Under the pieces are notes generated by a model. The model was not told the DNA's origin. It searched no databases and worked only from the letters and a program-made list of their open reading frames with translations. Below, one piece after another: positions 44,850 through 57,149 of a DNA stretch of 64,000 nt (the first letter of the stretch is position 1; each line of letters begins with the position of its first letter). Source of the stretch: Chinchilla lanigera (Eukaryota; Chordata; Mammalia; Rodentia; Chinchillidae); the NCBI RefSeq assembly GCF_000276665.1, contig NW_004955433.1, forward strand, positions 19,701,449-19,765,448. Reading direction: 5' to 3'. The translations under genes and the position numbers were made by a program.

Positions 44850-46310
44850 AAAATTTGTGACCCTTTGCCAACATCTCCTCACTAGGTGCACCACTCAGCT
44901 TCTAGTAATAAACCACCTACATTTCTGTTTCTATAAATTTAGCCATTTTTAGATTCCATATATATGTGAAAAAATTTCACATACTATAAAATTTTTTGGG
45001 TTTATCCATGTTGTATAAAATGGCAAGGTTTAATTCTGAAGGGGGGAAAGAAAGAGATGGAAATGAAAAAGATTTGAAAATGTGTCATATACATGTACTG
45101 ACCCCTCCTGATGAATGTGTACCGCAAATATGTACTCATAAAAAGAGAACTTTTAAAAAAGACTATGTAATAGTCCATTGTACATGGACAGTACACTTAG
45201 CTTATTCATTCATCATTTGGTGGATATTTGGGTTGTTTCCATATTATAGTTATTGTGAATAATTCTGCAGTGAGTATGGAATTGCAGGTATCTTTTCAGT
45301 AGAAAGATATCATTTCCCTTGAATATATGTCTGGAAAAGGGATTGCTGAATCATGTGAGAGTTTTACTTAAAAGTTTGAAATTTTTTTCCCTTAAGATTG
45401 TACCAATTTACATTTCCATCAATCCTACAAAGGTTTCTTTGGTCTGCATGCTGATCAACAGTCACTATCCTTTAAGTTTTGTTTTTGGCTTTCGTAATGC
45501 ATGTAGAATGATGTTTCATTTTGGATTTGCTTTGCATTTACTTGATGATTACTGATTTTGAATATCTTCATATACCTGCTGGCTATTTTTGTGCCCATTA
45601 TGTTGTTATTGGGGGTAGTAATTTTTGATAATTAATTACATGAACTTTTAAAATACACTTTGGACAATAGTTTCCTATAAGATATGATTTGCCAATAATT
45701 TTTCTGAATTCATAGGATTTTTTTCTATTTTTCTGACAGTTCCCTTAGGGGTTATGTGATACATGACCTTTATCATATGCAGAGAAACTTTTTAATTTTA
45801 GGAAATCTCATCTGTTTATTTATAGACTGTGCTTTTGCTGTCATATATTATAAAGCAAATATTGCTGAAACAATGTCAAAGAAATTTTTGCTGTTTTGTC
45901 TCAGGAGTTTTACACCTGAAAATCTTATATTTAAGTCTGTAATCCATTTTTATTGATTTTTTTATGTGTTATAGAGGTATGGATGTCACTATTTTGCATG
46001 TAGAGATCCAATTTTTCAAATCCCAGGTACTGAAGAGACTATTTCCTCATGATTTTTTTCAATGACTTCATGTAAGATTAGTAGAGTGTATATTTGTAGG
46101 TTTATTTCTGGGTTATCTTATTCCATTGATCTACATGTCAATTTTTATGCCCATATACTACAATTTTAATTATTATACCTTTTAAAAGTAATTTTAAATA
46201 AAGAACTATTGTATATTGCCTCCAGATTTGATCTTCTTTCCAAGAGTATTTTAGCTATTCAGAATGTTTTATGGTTACATATTGCTATACTTTGTGCCTG
46301 AGCTTGCACA
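44850..46310 (-). mobile_element. Old L1M-type fragment, antisense
   Basis: Read on the plus strand, it follows the reverse complement of a mammal-wide L1 ORF2 end in order: TTTAGATTCCATATATATG (44948), TTTATCCATGTTGTA (45001), the 'attgtgaataattctgcag' block (45252-45270), 'ggattgctgaatcatgtg' (45340), 'taagtctgtaatccattttt' near 45932, and 'ttattccattgatctacatg' near 46119. It is about 1.4 kb, interrupted once near 45036-45160. Confidence 0.85.
45036..45160 (+). mobile_element. Small insert within an old L1M fragment
   Basis: The antisense L1M sequence breaks near 45036 and resumes near 45160. The insert has a purine-rich start (GGGGGGAAAGAAAGAGATGG) and a CCTCCTGATGAATGTGTA word, which recalls young L1 3'UTR ends here, so it may be a very short L1 3' insertion. 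Confidence 0.35.
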
Positions 46311-46370
46311 TGGCAGAGGAGAGTGCTGAGATCATAGGCATGTACCACTACACCTGGTTAGTAGTCTCTT
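46275..46370 (-). mobile_element. Possible B1 fragment
   Basis: Only the end, TGCTGAGATCATAGGCATGT followed by ACCACTACACCTGG, resembles a reversed B1. The rest is not clear. Confidence 0.35.
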
Positions 46371-46734
46371 ACTGACTTTTTGTTTCTATGCTATCAGGTT
46401 TAATGTCTTTTCTTTCATATTTGACTTTATTTGTTTTTCTCTTTTACTTAATTAGCTAAAATTTGCTAATTTAATCTTTTAAAAAACTAAATTTCATTGA
46501 TGTTTTATATTGCTTTTCTATCCCTTTATTTATTTCTGCATTTTAATTTTATACCTCATTTTCTCTTAACTTTATATTTTAGCTTTTTTCTAATTTCTTT
46601 AGGCATAAAATTGTTTATATGAAATCTTTCCTTTTCTTAATGCAGTCATTTACCAATATACAGGTTCTTTGGTACATTCTATAAATTTTGATATATTGCT
46701 TCCATTTTTACTTGCCTCAAGGTAGTTTCTAAAT
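46371..46734. other. T-rich, nothing recognised
   Basis: It may continue the L1M fragment on its left, too diverged to say. Confidence 0.35.
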
Positions 46735-46850
46735 TGTCTCTCACTCTCTCCTTCTCCCTCTTGCTTGCTCTCTCACTCGCTCTCTCTCCCCCATTCTGTG
46801 TGTGTTTGTGTTTGTGTGTGTGTGTGTGTGTGCATGTGTGTTTTGGCTTA
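46735..46850. repeat. CT-rich tract followed by (TG)n
   Basis: TCTC-rich to about 46795, then TG repeats at 46796-46842. Confidence 0.92.
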
Positions 46851-46899
46851 CATCTCTATGTCCCTCCAATGCTTTTTAAGCCTATTGGTGGTGCTTTTG

Positions 46900-47003
46900 A
46901 TTTTCTTTTGTTGTTTTTGGTTTTTCTCTGGTACTGGGAACCGAACTCACGACCTTGAGCTTGCCAGGCAGGCGCTTTTGCCGCTGAGCTGAATCCCCAG
47001 CCC
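46900..47003 (-). mobile_element. ID-type SINE, antisense
   Basis: T-rich tail, then GGTACTGGGAACCGAACTCA and the full reversed head ending in AATCCCCAGCCCC. The flanking word TTTTGATTTTCTTTT/TTTTAATTTTCTTTT may be the duplication. A second repeat, GGTGGTGCTTTTGA, at 46886-46899 and 47051-47064, is an alternative and would enclose extra T-rich sequence. Confidence 0.92.
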
Positions 47004-47039
47004 CTTTATTTTAATTTTCTTTTCCTTTCTTTTCTTTTC

Positions 47040-47290
47040 TTTTTTGGGCGGTGGTGCTTTTGAGAGGTGGCTGGATCATGGGAGTGTGATGTTACAGAAT
47101 GGGTGAGTTATAACTGAATTAGTCCATTGGCTGGTTTGATGTAGTTGTGTAAGATGGAATTACAGAAGGGGGAACCTCATCCTGGGATCAAGAAGCAGGC
47201 TTGTAGTGTTACATCTATTTTGTCTAGGGTAGGTGTAACTGCCCTTACTCACCTCTTTGTAGATCTGTATTTGTTTGGGATGGGTTAATG
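47040..47290 (+). mobile_element. Probable MaLR LTR fragment
   Basis: GGTGCTTTTGAGAGGTGGCT followed by GGATCATGGGAGTGTGATG and GAATTAGTCCATTGGCTGG follows an MST/MLT1-type order. The end is not defined. Confidence 0.45.
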
Positions 47291-48579
47291 GAAAATTAAT
47301 GTATTCTTTTGATGTGGTCATATTTTGTTGGCTTTTCATGTTCTTTGAAGCCTTGTGTTGATTTTTTTCTCTCATTTTAAGAAGCAGTCACATACCCCTA
47401 TCTTTATTAATTTAGATTTGGGTGAGAAATACCTCCATTCATCAGCTCAGCATTGAACTCTAAGGCTCTCACTTTATCATGGTTATGTCTGTCCACTTCT
47501 CTTATTTTCTTTTGGGGTGGGGAAGGATTCTTAAGATAAAATCATCTCAGTCTTGTAAATCCAGACTGATTACTGAAAACCGTTGATTCACTTTTCGCAG
47601 GACAGAGAACTGAAACTATCTGTACATAGTCATACTTGCCCCGTATATGCTATAGTGGATGGCTGGGGCAGGGGTGTTTCTGGCTGTCCATGGAGAGGGA
47701 GTTGAGCTTTGAGTCTCCCTTAATGAGAGCTGGGGTGTCCCCCAAATGAAGTATCTCAACTGGTGTGTGGACAAGCCTTTTTCTCCTGGAATAAATGAAA
47801 TGTTCAATAAATATGCAACCCTGTTAAATTCTGAGCCCTGGTTACTGTGTCTCCATCTAAATTTCCAGCTCCTACCATCTCCTAGTCACTTAGCTATGAA
47901 CACCCCCTCAATAGTATGTGTGCTGTGAAAAGAAGAGGGACCATTTTGGCAGCATCTTGAACAGCTGAGGAACTGAGCCTTCACTCACAAGACCTTCACT
48001 TTCTGCAGAGGGAGGAATAGTGGCTAAAGGGGCCACTTGGCACTTAGCAGTTACTTTATGGGAGGAGTGCTGTAGGTACAACGAAACTGTTCTTCCTACT
48101 ACCTTCATTGAGTCTGTTCTCAGACTTTTTGCTTCAGTGGTGTCTTGGATCCTTTTTCATCAGCTCTTTTAATTTCTACAAAGCACGGTCCTCTGTGAGT
48201 GCAGTGTGGGAATATAATGGTAAAATAATCCTATTTTGCCATATCCTTGATGTCTTTCTTCATAAATTAGATTTAATAATCTTGGAAACCACAATTCATG
48301 TAACTGAAATCATTGGTCAACCATCTTTAAGGAATAGCAGAGGTACATTATCAGGTTATTTTGGATTGCAAAGAGGGTAAATTTTGATATCTACATATCT
48401 TCTGAAGAATATTTGAGCAGCGTTTATTTATAGGATAATATGTAATTACTTTGAAAATGACCCAATAATTTCTAGGAAATGACAGTAGCTCAAGAACAAG
48501 TTATAGCAGACTGGCTTTATTTCCTCTTCTAAAATGATGAAGCAATACGAGAAATAGGGCCTTTGTTTCATTTTATTAA
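47291..48579. other. No gene seen
   Basis: Short frames on both strands without domains. Confidence 0.5.
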
Positions 48580-48785
48580 TGTACTAGGCGATGCACTTTA
48601 CTTACATTGTTTTGTTCAATTATTGTAATAAAGCATTGCATAAATTATTATCAGAAAATCATATACGACAGAAGTAAGTGCAGAGACGTTCATGTTTTCT
48701 GATGAAATTCAACTCATAAAGTAGCTCAGTAGGAATTGAAGCACAGATTTTAATGTACAGGAATGTAAGAGCCAGCCATTTTTTT
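48580..48785 (-). mobile_element. MIR fossil, antisense
   Basis: CGATGCACTTTACTTACATT, an AATTATTGTAATAAAGC block, ATTATTATCAGAAAATC and AGCTCAGTAGGAATTGAAGC follow the reversed MIR order. Confidence 0.6.
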
Positions 48786-49845
48786 CTATTTCCTATAAGA
48801 TGTATTTTGGAACAATTATTCTTACTCTTCCTGAAAGATCAATATGATTTAGTTTCTGTGATAGAAAGGAAAAAGAACACCATAAAAACATGAGTTCAAT
48901 AATTATTTTTTTGCAAGACCTGTGATTTCATGGTTGACTCACACATAAATGTTTTTGTAAATACACATACAATTCTAAGTTACTTCAGCTACCTCATAAG
49001 AGTGCTTGAGGGGATAAAGGATAGAAATCAAGCTGTTCCTCCTGAATTTGATCAAAATATTTTAGACAGTCTATGACAATTAATTTATAGCTTGGATAAT
49101 ATCTATTGTCAGATTAATAGCAGTTACTATTATTCCAGTATTCTGACAAGATCTCAGTGAGGTAGCTTATTTCCTTACATTCCATATAATCAAATTAAAA
49201 CTCTTACAGTTATCCTATTAGTGAGGTGTGGAGTCAAGCTTCTAATCCTGAAAATTTACAATTAATGCTTTTCTCCTGTATATGCTTTCAATATTTAATC
49301 ATTCATAACTTCTCAGAAATTGATAATCATTTTTAGATGCATGATAAATTGCAACTCTAGCTTTTCTATGTTTTGTTTACTAGAGCAATATATACATATA
49401 TGCATATATGCATATATACATATATACACACGTGTATATTCATATACACATATACATATATATTAAGGTCATCGGAAGGTTTTTAAAATTCTATAAATGC
49501 TGCTCAGGGACACACTGCTTAACATCAGTGCTAAATTCTGTTCCATTATTTTTTTCCACCATATGGCATCAATTCAATATATATTTTTTCAATATATATT
49601 AGTAATAAAAAGATATACTTTCTGCAATTTTTAACATTTCATAGAATTAGCATTTGTTCTCTTGGCACCTATTCTTCAGATGGCTTTATTAATAGTTTGT
49701 TATTTGGGTCTCAATGTCTTGTATTCTGGAATTTTTTTCTTGGGTACTTTGCACCTGTTAGAAAAAAAAGACTTTTATACATACTAACATTTTAATATTT
49801 TAAAATTTATGCATGTTAAATATATTTTAATTTAACTTCTTTTCC
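48786..49845. other. No gene seen
   Basis: AT-rich. 49110-49270 loosely resembles an antisense MIR. Confidence 0.4.
49387..49464. repeat. (ATATAC/ATGC)n tract
   Basis: Alternating purine-pyrimidine: ATATACATATATGCATATAT-like units. Confidence 0.9.
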
Positions 49846-50430
49846 AAGACTCAATGTCCATCAACCAAGGAATGAATAATATAAATGTTGTTATTTTTTA
49901 TATAATGGAATACTACTCAGCCATAAAGAAGGACAAACTTGATAATTTTATAGGTAAATGAATGCAACTTGATACCATACTCATAAGTGAAATAAGACAG
50001 ACTCATGTGTAAACATCATATTGTCTCACTAGTGTGAGAATCTGAATAAGTAAGATTCAAAATGTACAGCAGCTATTGTGAATGTGGAAGAAACTGTGAA
50101 AAAAAAGAAGAGAGAGAAACATGATGAGGGTAAGGGGAAAAGAAGAAAGAGAAAAGGGAGAAGTACACATATATATTTATAAACACACAAGATAGTTAAG
50201 ATACTTATACTGTTAGTTTCTCTTAATTCACTGAAAAGAAAGGTTTGAGATAATATTGTTTGAACAATATTTCATGCCTCTATCTCATCCTCTCAGTAAG
50301 GACTATGGAGACAACAATACACAATGCATTAATTATTGTTACTCTCTTGCTAGCCTACTTTGAAACTGTTTCATTGTTATTTTTATTTTTATTTTTTCTG
50401 TTTAAAATTTTAAAAATAAAAAAATGACTA
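49846..50430 (+). mobile_element. 5'-truncated L1, 3' end
   Basis: It starts within the ORF2 C-terminus (TGGAATACTACTCAGCCATA at 49906-49925 and TATTGTCTCACTAGTGTGAG near 50019 match the L1 at 12773-12907). It continues into a purine-rich 3'UTR patch (50095-50165) and ends in TTTTAAAAATAAAAAAATG. The coding part is too short and broken to be functional. Confidence 0.85.
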
Positions 50431-51179
50431 ACATTCAAAATCAATTAATGGAATAGAAAATAAAGAGAAAATATGTTATCATTTCAACTCTTACCAAAAT
50501 AATATTGAGCAAGAGCAGCAGTCATTCATGCAAAGCAAATTAAGAATAGGACATGTCTTCACTTCCACAGAAAGTATAAATTGAAACTCACATATAACAT
50601 CATAACTAATGGTGTAATATCAAAGCAACACTCTATGAGATAACAGAAAAATACCATCTCTGTTGCCTTTGTGATGAATGTACAAACTTAATGTAATCAC
50701 ATACAAACATTTCCAAAACTGAATTGAGGAACATGCATAATATAACTGATGGGTATTCTTCATAATGCCAAGATCATGGAAGTAAAAGAATGAAGCACTT
50801 TGAAAACACACACAAACCAAAAACATCCCATCACATCTAAAATGGAATACAGGGTTAAATCAGAAGTTATAACAGGAAAACAGATAATTAATTAAAAATT
50901 AAGAAATTCAAGTAAATTATTGCAATTAATGCTATTTTATCAAAGTTATTTTCTTACTTTTGACATTTATTTTATGGTTTTGTGGAGTACTAACATTAGC
51001 AGAAAGTGGGCGAATAGTTAGATAACATTTCTTTGTACTATTTTTGCAATCTTTCTCTAACCCTAAAATTTTCTAAGTATAAGAAGACTTGTTTCTATAG
51101 TACAATGACTCAGGTTTGCATATTTCATTATCTCTCTGTTCAACAATTTATACATCCATTGGCTATAAGTGTAATACAA
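50431..51179. other. Nothing recognised
   Basis: AT-rich, short frames only. Confidence 0.5.
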
Positions 51180-51328
51180 GCCAGTGGTGGTAACACACAT
51201 CTGTAACCCCAGCACTTGGGAGGCTGAGTCAGAAGAATTTCCACATCCTTGAGGCTGGCCTTGTCTACATGGTGAGTTCATTGCCAGTCTGCACTACATA
51301 GCAAGACCCTGTTTCAAAGGGAAAAAAA
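51180..51328 (+). mobile_element. B1-type SINE, sense
   Basis: GCCAGTGGTGGTAACACACA-like head, CCCCAGCACTTGGGAGGCTG, and CAAGACCCTGTTTCAAAGGG with a short A-rich tail. Confidence 0.92.
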
Positions 51329-51989
51329 AAGGAGTAATGTACTTAATTTAGCAGAATCCGTGGGTGTTAAATGTTATAGAAGTAGAGAGAAAAGGAAGAA
51401 AGCTTGGACACCAATGTGCACATGAAAAAGTGATCTCAGAAGTCTCCATGGGAAAAGGTCCTTGAGAAGGACTGTAAAGAACTGTTAAGGTTTTACTGGA
51501 AAGGTAAGGTGGGGAGAAGCTAGAAGGTGAATTGTCCTATACAATCATATCAATGGAAACAATATACACAAAGGAAACATAAAATGCTCATGGAAATACC
51601 CTAAAGGGCATTAAATATCTTGAAAAGAGGTTTAGAACTGAAGCAAGATAAAGGCAGTCGGTTAACATAGACATTCATGATATAGAAAATATTGTCTATT
51701 TAGAGTAGTGACTACAAATCTATGAGTTGTGTTTTTATTTCCCAAAAGTCACAGATGTTTCTATGCTTTCAAAATATGTCAGTTAAAACACAATTATTAC
51801 CAAGGACTTTTTCTTCTGAGATGATTATGTGCATTAGTTGATTTTATACTAATGTTGGAAGGTTTATAAAGGCTTAGACATTTCCTTCTGCTAATTCTTT
51901 TCAGTCTTTTCTTAAAATAAAGACACATTAGAATGGCCTGAACATTTTTGTATTCTGTTTGGATTTTAGTAAATTGAGTTTTGCTTCTG

Positions 51990-51992
<3 letters not shown>
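51329..51992. other. Nothing recognised
   Basis: AT-rich sequence between a B1 and the TG tract. Confidence 0.5.
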
Positions 51993-52037
<45 letters not shown>

Positions 52038-52039
52038 TG
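51993..52039. repeat. (TG)n tract
   Basis: About 23 TG units with one interruption near the end. Confidence 0.97.
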
Positions 52040-52129
52040 ATATCTTACTAACTCTTAAACTGTATTCTCTTTGTTTCTTTTGTTTTTCTTATTGATTTTA
52101 TGATCATTTTAAATATAATGCATGAGAAT

Positions 52130-53110
52130 ATATTGAGTTTGGTTCAGCAGATTAATAAAACTTTTCCTGAAGAGTTGTTTCCTTCCTATGAACTGGAAAA
52201 GATGGTGAACACCTTCTGAGAAAGTAATACACTCAGCACTTGTTCTACTAGGCTGATTTCTTCCCTTAATTTATTACTATTTGATGATGATGGTGGTGGC
52301 AATGATGTCCTTTTCATCTTTCATTTATTTAGTCATCAGGTGCCTATCAAATACCTTCAAAATTTCAGACGCTTTAACTTTAGCAGTACAAAGTTTGGGT
52401 AGGTGGTTCAACTGTCATATTCAAAATCCTTGGCTTTGGATTTTGAACTTTTGATTATGTCTTTCTGTATATCTTTTTATGTTTATGTGATTTGGAGTTT
52501 TTGCAGTTTTTTGAATGTGTAGATTCATGTCTTTAATTCAATTTTGTTGGTGATTTTTTCTCCAAGCATTCTTTTTGTCATCTTTTATTTTCTTTCTCTT
52601 TTGGGGAATCTCTATGTGTTTCTCTCTTCTGGTTAGACTGGCTTAAGTTTTATTTACTCTTTTTTTCCTGTTTACTCCATAAAATGAACAATTTCAGTAG
52701 CTTAATTGTATTGCTGATTGTTTCTTCTTCCTCAAATTTATTCATGAATCCCTCAAATGAATCATTATAAAGATAACAGCCATCATACTTTTAACCCCAG
52801 AAGCTTCTATTTGATTATTATCATTTCTTCTTCATCATTAACAGTTTCATTTTATGTATTCCTGCTTGTCTTTATGCACTTATCTATAGTTGTAGGTGTT
52901 TGAGTATATTTGAGAGATTTGACTTATTCTTTTCCCAGTAAGTCCACTGTCCATATTTTTTCAGGGAGTGTTTCTGTCACTTTTTAAGAATGAGCCTTTC
53001 TTTTTTCATTATATATTTTGTGATTTACATTTTTTTTTTTTTTTTTTACTGAAAACTCACCCACAGTAATGCAGTGCCCTGAAAATAAATTTCTTTATCT
53101 TCCCTAGGTT
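52130..53110. other. T-rich stretch, perhaps an ancient LINE remnant
   Basis: The stretch is T-rich, with long pyrimidine runs and a poly(T) at 53027-53047. Words near 52900-53110 (AAGTCCACTGTCC, ACTGAAAACTC, CCCTAGGTTTTGCTGG) recall the 3' part of ancient LINE families. I see no gene in it. Confidence 0.3.
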
Positions 53111-53114
53111 TTGC

Positions 53115-53325
53115 TGGACATTTTTGTTTGCTTTTCAGTGCCAGGGATTGAATTTGGGGCCCCCTCATTTGGCTACATTCCCAGCTTTTTTTGGATGTTT
53201 TTAAATTTAAGACAGCACTGAATTGTTCAGATATCCAAGTAGGACACGACCTTGCAATCCTCCTGCCTCAGCCTTTAAGAGTCCTAGAGTTATAGGCATA
53301 TGCTTCTATGCCCAGTTATTTTGCT
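53115..53325 (-). mobile_element. B4-like SINE, antisense
   Basis: The reversed ID part (CAGTGCCAGGGATTGAATTT, CATTCCCAGC) is joined to a reversed B1 part (TTGCAATCCTCCTGCCTCAG, GAGTTATAGGCATATGCTTC). Confidence 0.8.
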
Positions 53326-53527
53326 CTTCTTAGCTGGTGAAACCTATCAATATTTATTTGTTTAGTGACTATGTCAACAATTTTGTCAATAGCATTTTAG
53401 TTTTACATGTTGTCACTGAGCTCTCTGTTTCTTTAGCTCATGGTCAGCTAGCGTTATGACGTAGTTTCCCTTGACTGTCAGAGACTATGAGAACAAAATA
53501 AAAAAAAGACACATGAACTCTTTCAGA

Positions 53528-53663
53528 ATATATTTATTTTTGTTCATTTGTTTTTGAGACAGGGTCTCGCCATGTAGCCCAGTGTGGCCTCAAACTCATG
53601 GTGATCCTTCTGACTCAGCCTCCCAAGTGCTGAGATTACTGGGCATGTGCAAGCACACTGGTT
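53528..53663 (-). mobile_element. B1-type SINE, antisense
   Basis: TTTGAGACAGGGTCTCGCCA, CTCAAACTCATGGTGATCCT and CCCAAGTGCTGAGATTACTG in order. One of the two internally duplicated blocks is missing. Confidence 0.9.
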
Positions 53664-54784
53664 TCAGGATTTGTTGACAGGTGATTGTTCCAATATATTT
53701 CTTTATCATTTAGTCAGGCCATTTTCAGTTTTGATTCAGACTTCACTTCCTTCTTGCATTAAGCTTACAGATCAACCTGCATTGAAAATTTCATGTGTTT
53801 TAACCTATTTTAGACCATATCTTGTCATTAGCATGCACATGGCATTTTAAATTCACTACTGTATGTGAGCACTTTTGAGTGTCCTAATTTCCTGAAGAAA
53901 GTTTTCTCCATGGCTTTGTCTTAACCATAACTTTTCGTCCCAGGTAGCTACAAAATTTTCACTGGACTTACCATGTTTTTCAGCAATGAGTAGCATTTCT
54001 TTTTTTTGCCTTGACTGGGCTCCTAATAAGTCAAAATAAAGGTAAGCACATTACAGCAATCCTTTATTTAGATAGGTTCCAGTTGGATTAAAACAGATAT
54101 ACACAATTTTTTTATATAAGTCTACTGTTTCTCCCATAAACATGGATGATGTCCTTGCTAGAAATTCAGGCTGTGGTCTTCAGGACTGCTACTAAGATAA
54201 GACAGGGTGAGGCAAGAACAAGTGAAAATATTACTAAGAATTTTAAGTCATTTTTCAGTACTTATTGCTGCTTTAAACTGCTGACTAGTCTCCAGAATTT
54301 GGACAAAATGGGTTTAATGGAACATACAGAGTTCCCTTCTACTCCCTACCCCGCCTTCCATATCATTATTACATCAGAGGAGCACTTTTGAGCAACTAGT
54401 GAAACTAAATCAAGATCACCTAGATTCCGTAATTTACAGTAGGGTTCATTCTTGATGTTATAAACTCTGTGGCTTAAGCAAATGTATTATATATAATGAT
54501 GTGTATTTACCAGCAAGGATGCAAGCCAAGTAGTTTCTCTGCCCTACAAATTCTTGGTGTTCCACCTATTTATACTATTTATCTATATTTATTAACAACA
54601 TTTTACATATCATAAGTAGCTTGCTCTTTGACTTTGTGAGTATCAAATAAGGCTTCCGTAGAAAATGTTGGTGCATCTGCCTTTCAAGCTAACATATATT
54701 TCATATCTTTAATTTCCTCCATTCTTTTGGTTACATTTATGCATTAACTTCTAACACTGTTTCTATTTAATTAAATTTTACTGA
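53664..54784. other. No gene seen
   Basis: AT-rich. The 54146-54391 frame has no recognisable domain. Confidence 0.5.
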
Positions 54785-55150
54785 CTAAACTATATATCCC
54801 TGTGACAGCTAAGCTGTGATATAAACCTGATTGTGCCCAGAGCCACTGAGAAGATTAGGATTAGTAAAGCACACTTCCAGGTGTGTCTTTTGGACCGCGG
54901 ACATAGGACTTCCGGGGCTGTGCGTGCTCCTTTGCCTCTTCTTCTCTGTCAGTGCCCCTCTGCTCTGCTCCCCAGCCACCATGAACTGAGCAGATCTGGC
55001 CATGCAAGACCTTCCTTCATGATGTGTCTGCATCGGTATCAGGTAATCATGAGTCAGACCTTCCTAAACAATGAACCAGCATTAATCTCTGTTTTAAATT
55101 ACAGGTATCAGATATTTATCTCAGCAGTTTACAAGCTGAAGGCTACAGTC
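54785..55150 (+). mobile_element. ERVL/MaLR-type LTR, sense
   Basis: GATTAGTAAAGCACACTTCC (54858) and AGGTGTGTCTTTTGG, CAGCCACCATGAACTGAGC, and TCAGATATTTATCTCAGCAG near the end match the pattern of the 22830 and 59285 LTRs. Confidence 0.6.
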
Positions 55151-57149
55151 AGTACCTTAAATATCAAAAAAAGTTGAATCCAGCCTGATCTTTCCTTCTG
55201 ACAGCTGTACAGTCTCTCCTAGGATGCTGATATCTTATATTTGTAGGGTCAGTCTTCTAGTACACTACAGTGTTGTAAGTCTTACAGTATGGTAAACACA
55301 AAACACTACATTTGAAGGGTTTCTCTCAGCATTTATTTAAATAATCAGAATAGTAGTAACAAAAAAGGAGCAAAGGACATGCAAGAGAAGACGTAAGTAT
55401 GTGAAGGTGTGCCCCTGTGGGTCTGGGAACACACATGCTTTGAGGAAAGACTAATATAATATCACACTGTTCTTAGTGTTCTTTTTTTAGTTTACTCCAC
55501 GCATGATTTCAAACACCAATTCTTTTAGTACTAAAGAGTAGTATTTCCTCAAGTAAAAATGTTAAACAAATTAAGTAATTGTTTTTTCATTTGAAAGATA
55601 GAAGAAAGACTACATATTAACAGGCACACAGACATTTACAAAATAACACAAAAACAGCACAAGCAACTTATTATTTGTGATAATTTATATGAAATGTTGA
55701 ATGAATTCATCTTACTTGCAAATATAAGTGTTTTTGTCCTTCAGCTTTGAGAATAATAAATTTCTTCACTAAAATGATAGGAAAATTCTTCAAATACTAA
55801 AAACAAAAGCATATACTCTTTGCAATTTGGTTTACATGTGGTCGTGTGTAACTCATCTTTCTCATAAATTATTCATTCATGATATATACATGTGAGCTCA
55901 TAGAAAGGTATTCAGTAAAATCATACTGTGGCTGTGACTTTTAAAGTGAATTTAGCTTTAAATTAATTTTGACCGAGATTTCTGCTCATACAGATACTTT
56001 TGTCCAAAACAAAGGTTAGCACAGCCTATAATTTAAATGTTATACGATGGATCTGATACATAATAAAGATACAAGTGCTCATTACAGATATTTCATTTCC
56101 TTATGAAATATATTAATTTTTTAAAAAGATGGCCTTAAAGTGTCAGATACATCTCTTTTGCACCAATATTCTGTATCCTTCCATAAAATTATTTGTTTAG
56201 ATTAGAGGGACCTAACCTCTGCATGTGAAGCTGACTGCTTTTAAGAACACCTTAAAAAAGGGAGAATTGGGTGTCACAAGATTTCCCCCAATTCAGAGAT
56301 CTGAGTTTGAGCCCTGTAATTACTACCAAGGAGCTCAGTTCTCCATCCTGTGTGTGCTATGTTCAAAACATTTGACACTGCAAGATACCTAAATCCAATC
56401 ATCTCTCTTGGGTGTGTGTGTAGGGATCAGTAATTACCTATTCTGGTGGAATATATAAGAAATGGGATTGATGCAAAATGCTTTTTTAGTGACAAATTAC
56501 ACAAATGTGAAAAATAATTGCAAGTTTTAAAAAGCGAACATTAAGTATACGTTTTATTTCCACACACAGAAAAATATTTTAATTCTGTGTTCAAAAAGAA
56601 CATTTTCAAAAGAAAAATTCTTTTGGTCTCAATTTCATATGCTCTAATGATTTGTGTGGTTCGAGGCCTTGTCTATTATTTCTTCTACTCAAGAAATGTC
56701 ACTTTTTCTGTTTGTAACATGAGACACTGATCTTGGAAATACTGACATATAATCCTAAGGCTTAGATTCTCAGGGAAGTCTTCTGAATTTCTACTCTCTA
56801 ATTTCTCTAATATGTATTCTGAATAATAGAGAAAATGAGTGCTTTAAAATATAATAAAACAAAACTGAAGTCATAGGTTCAGAATAAAAGAATGGAGCCC
56901 AGAAAATTTGCTCCTTTGTGTACTCATAGCTACTTTTCTTTCTTAGAGTTCTTCAAATTATCTCATTGGTCCTCACAATTTGAATTTAATTATGCACTCT
57001 TACAATCCTTACCTCTCACAGATTTTATTTTCACTGTTTTGTGGTTAAGGGGCAGCTGGACAGTGCCCTTCAATGACATTTTTGCTTATCTGCCATGCTC
57101 AATTTTATTAGGAGATATGTTAATTATTGGAGAGGATTTTTAATAAAAA
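55151..57149. other. About 2 kb repeat-poor, no gene seen
   Basis: AT-rich, unique-looking sequence. The 83-codon frame at 56892-57143 shows no domain. Confidence 0.45.
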
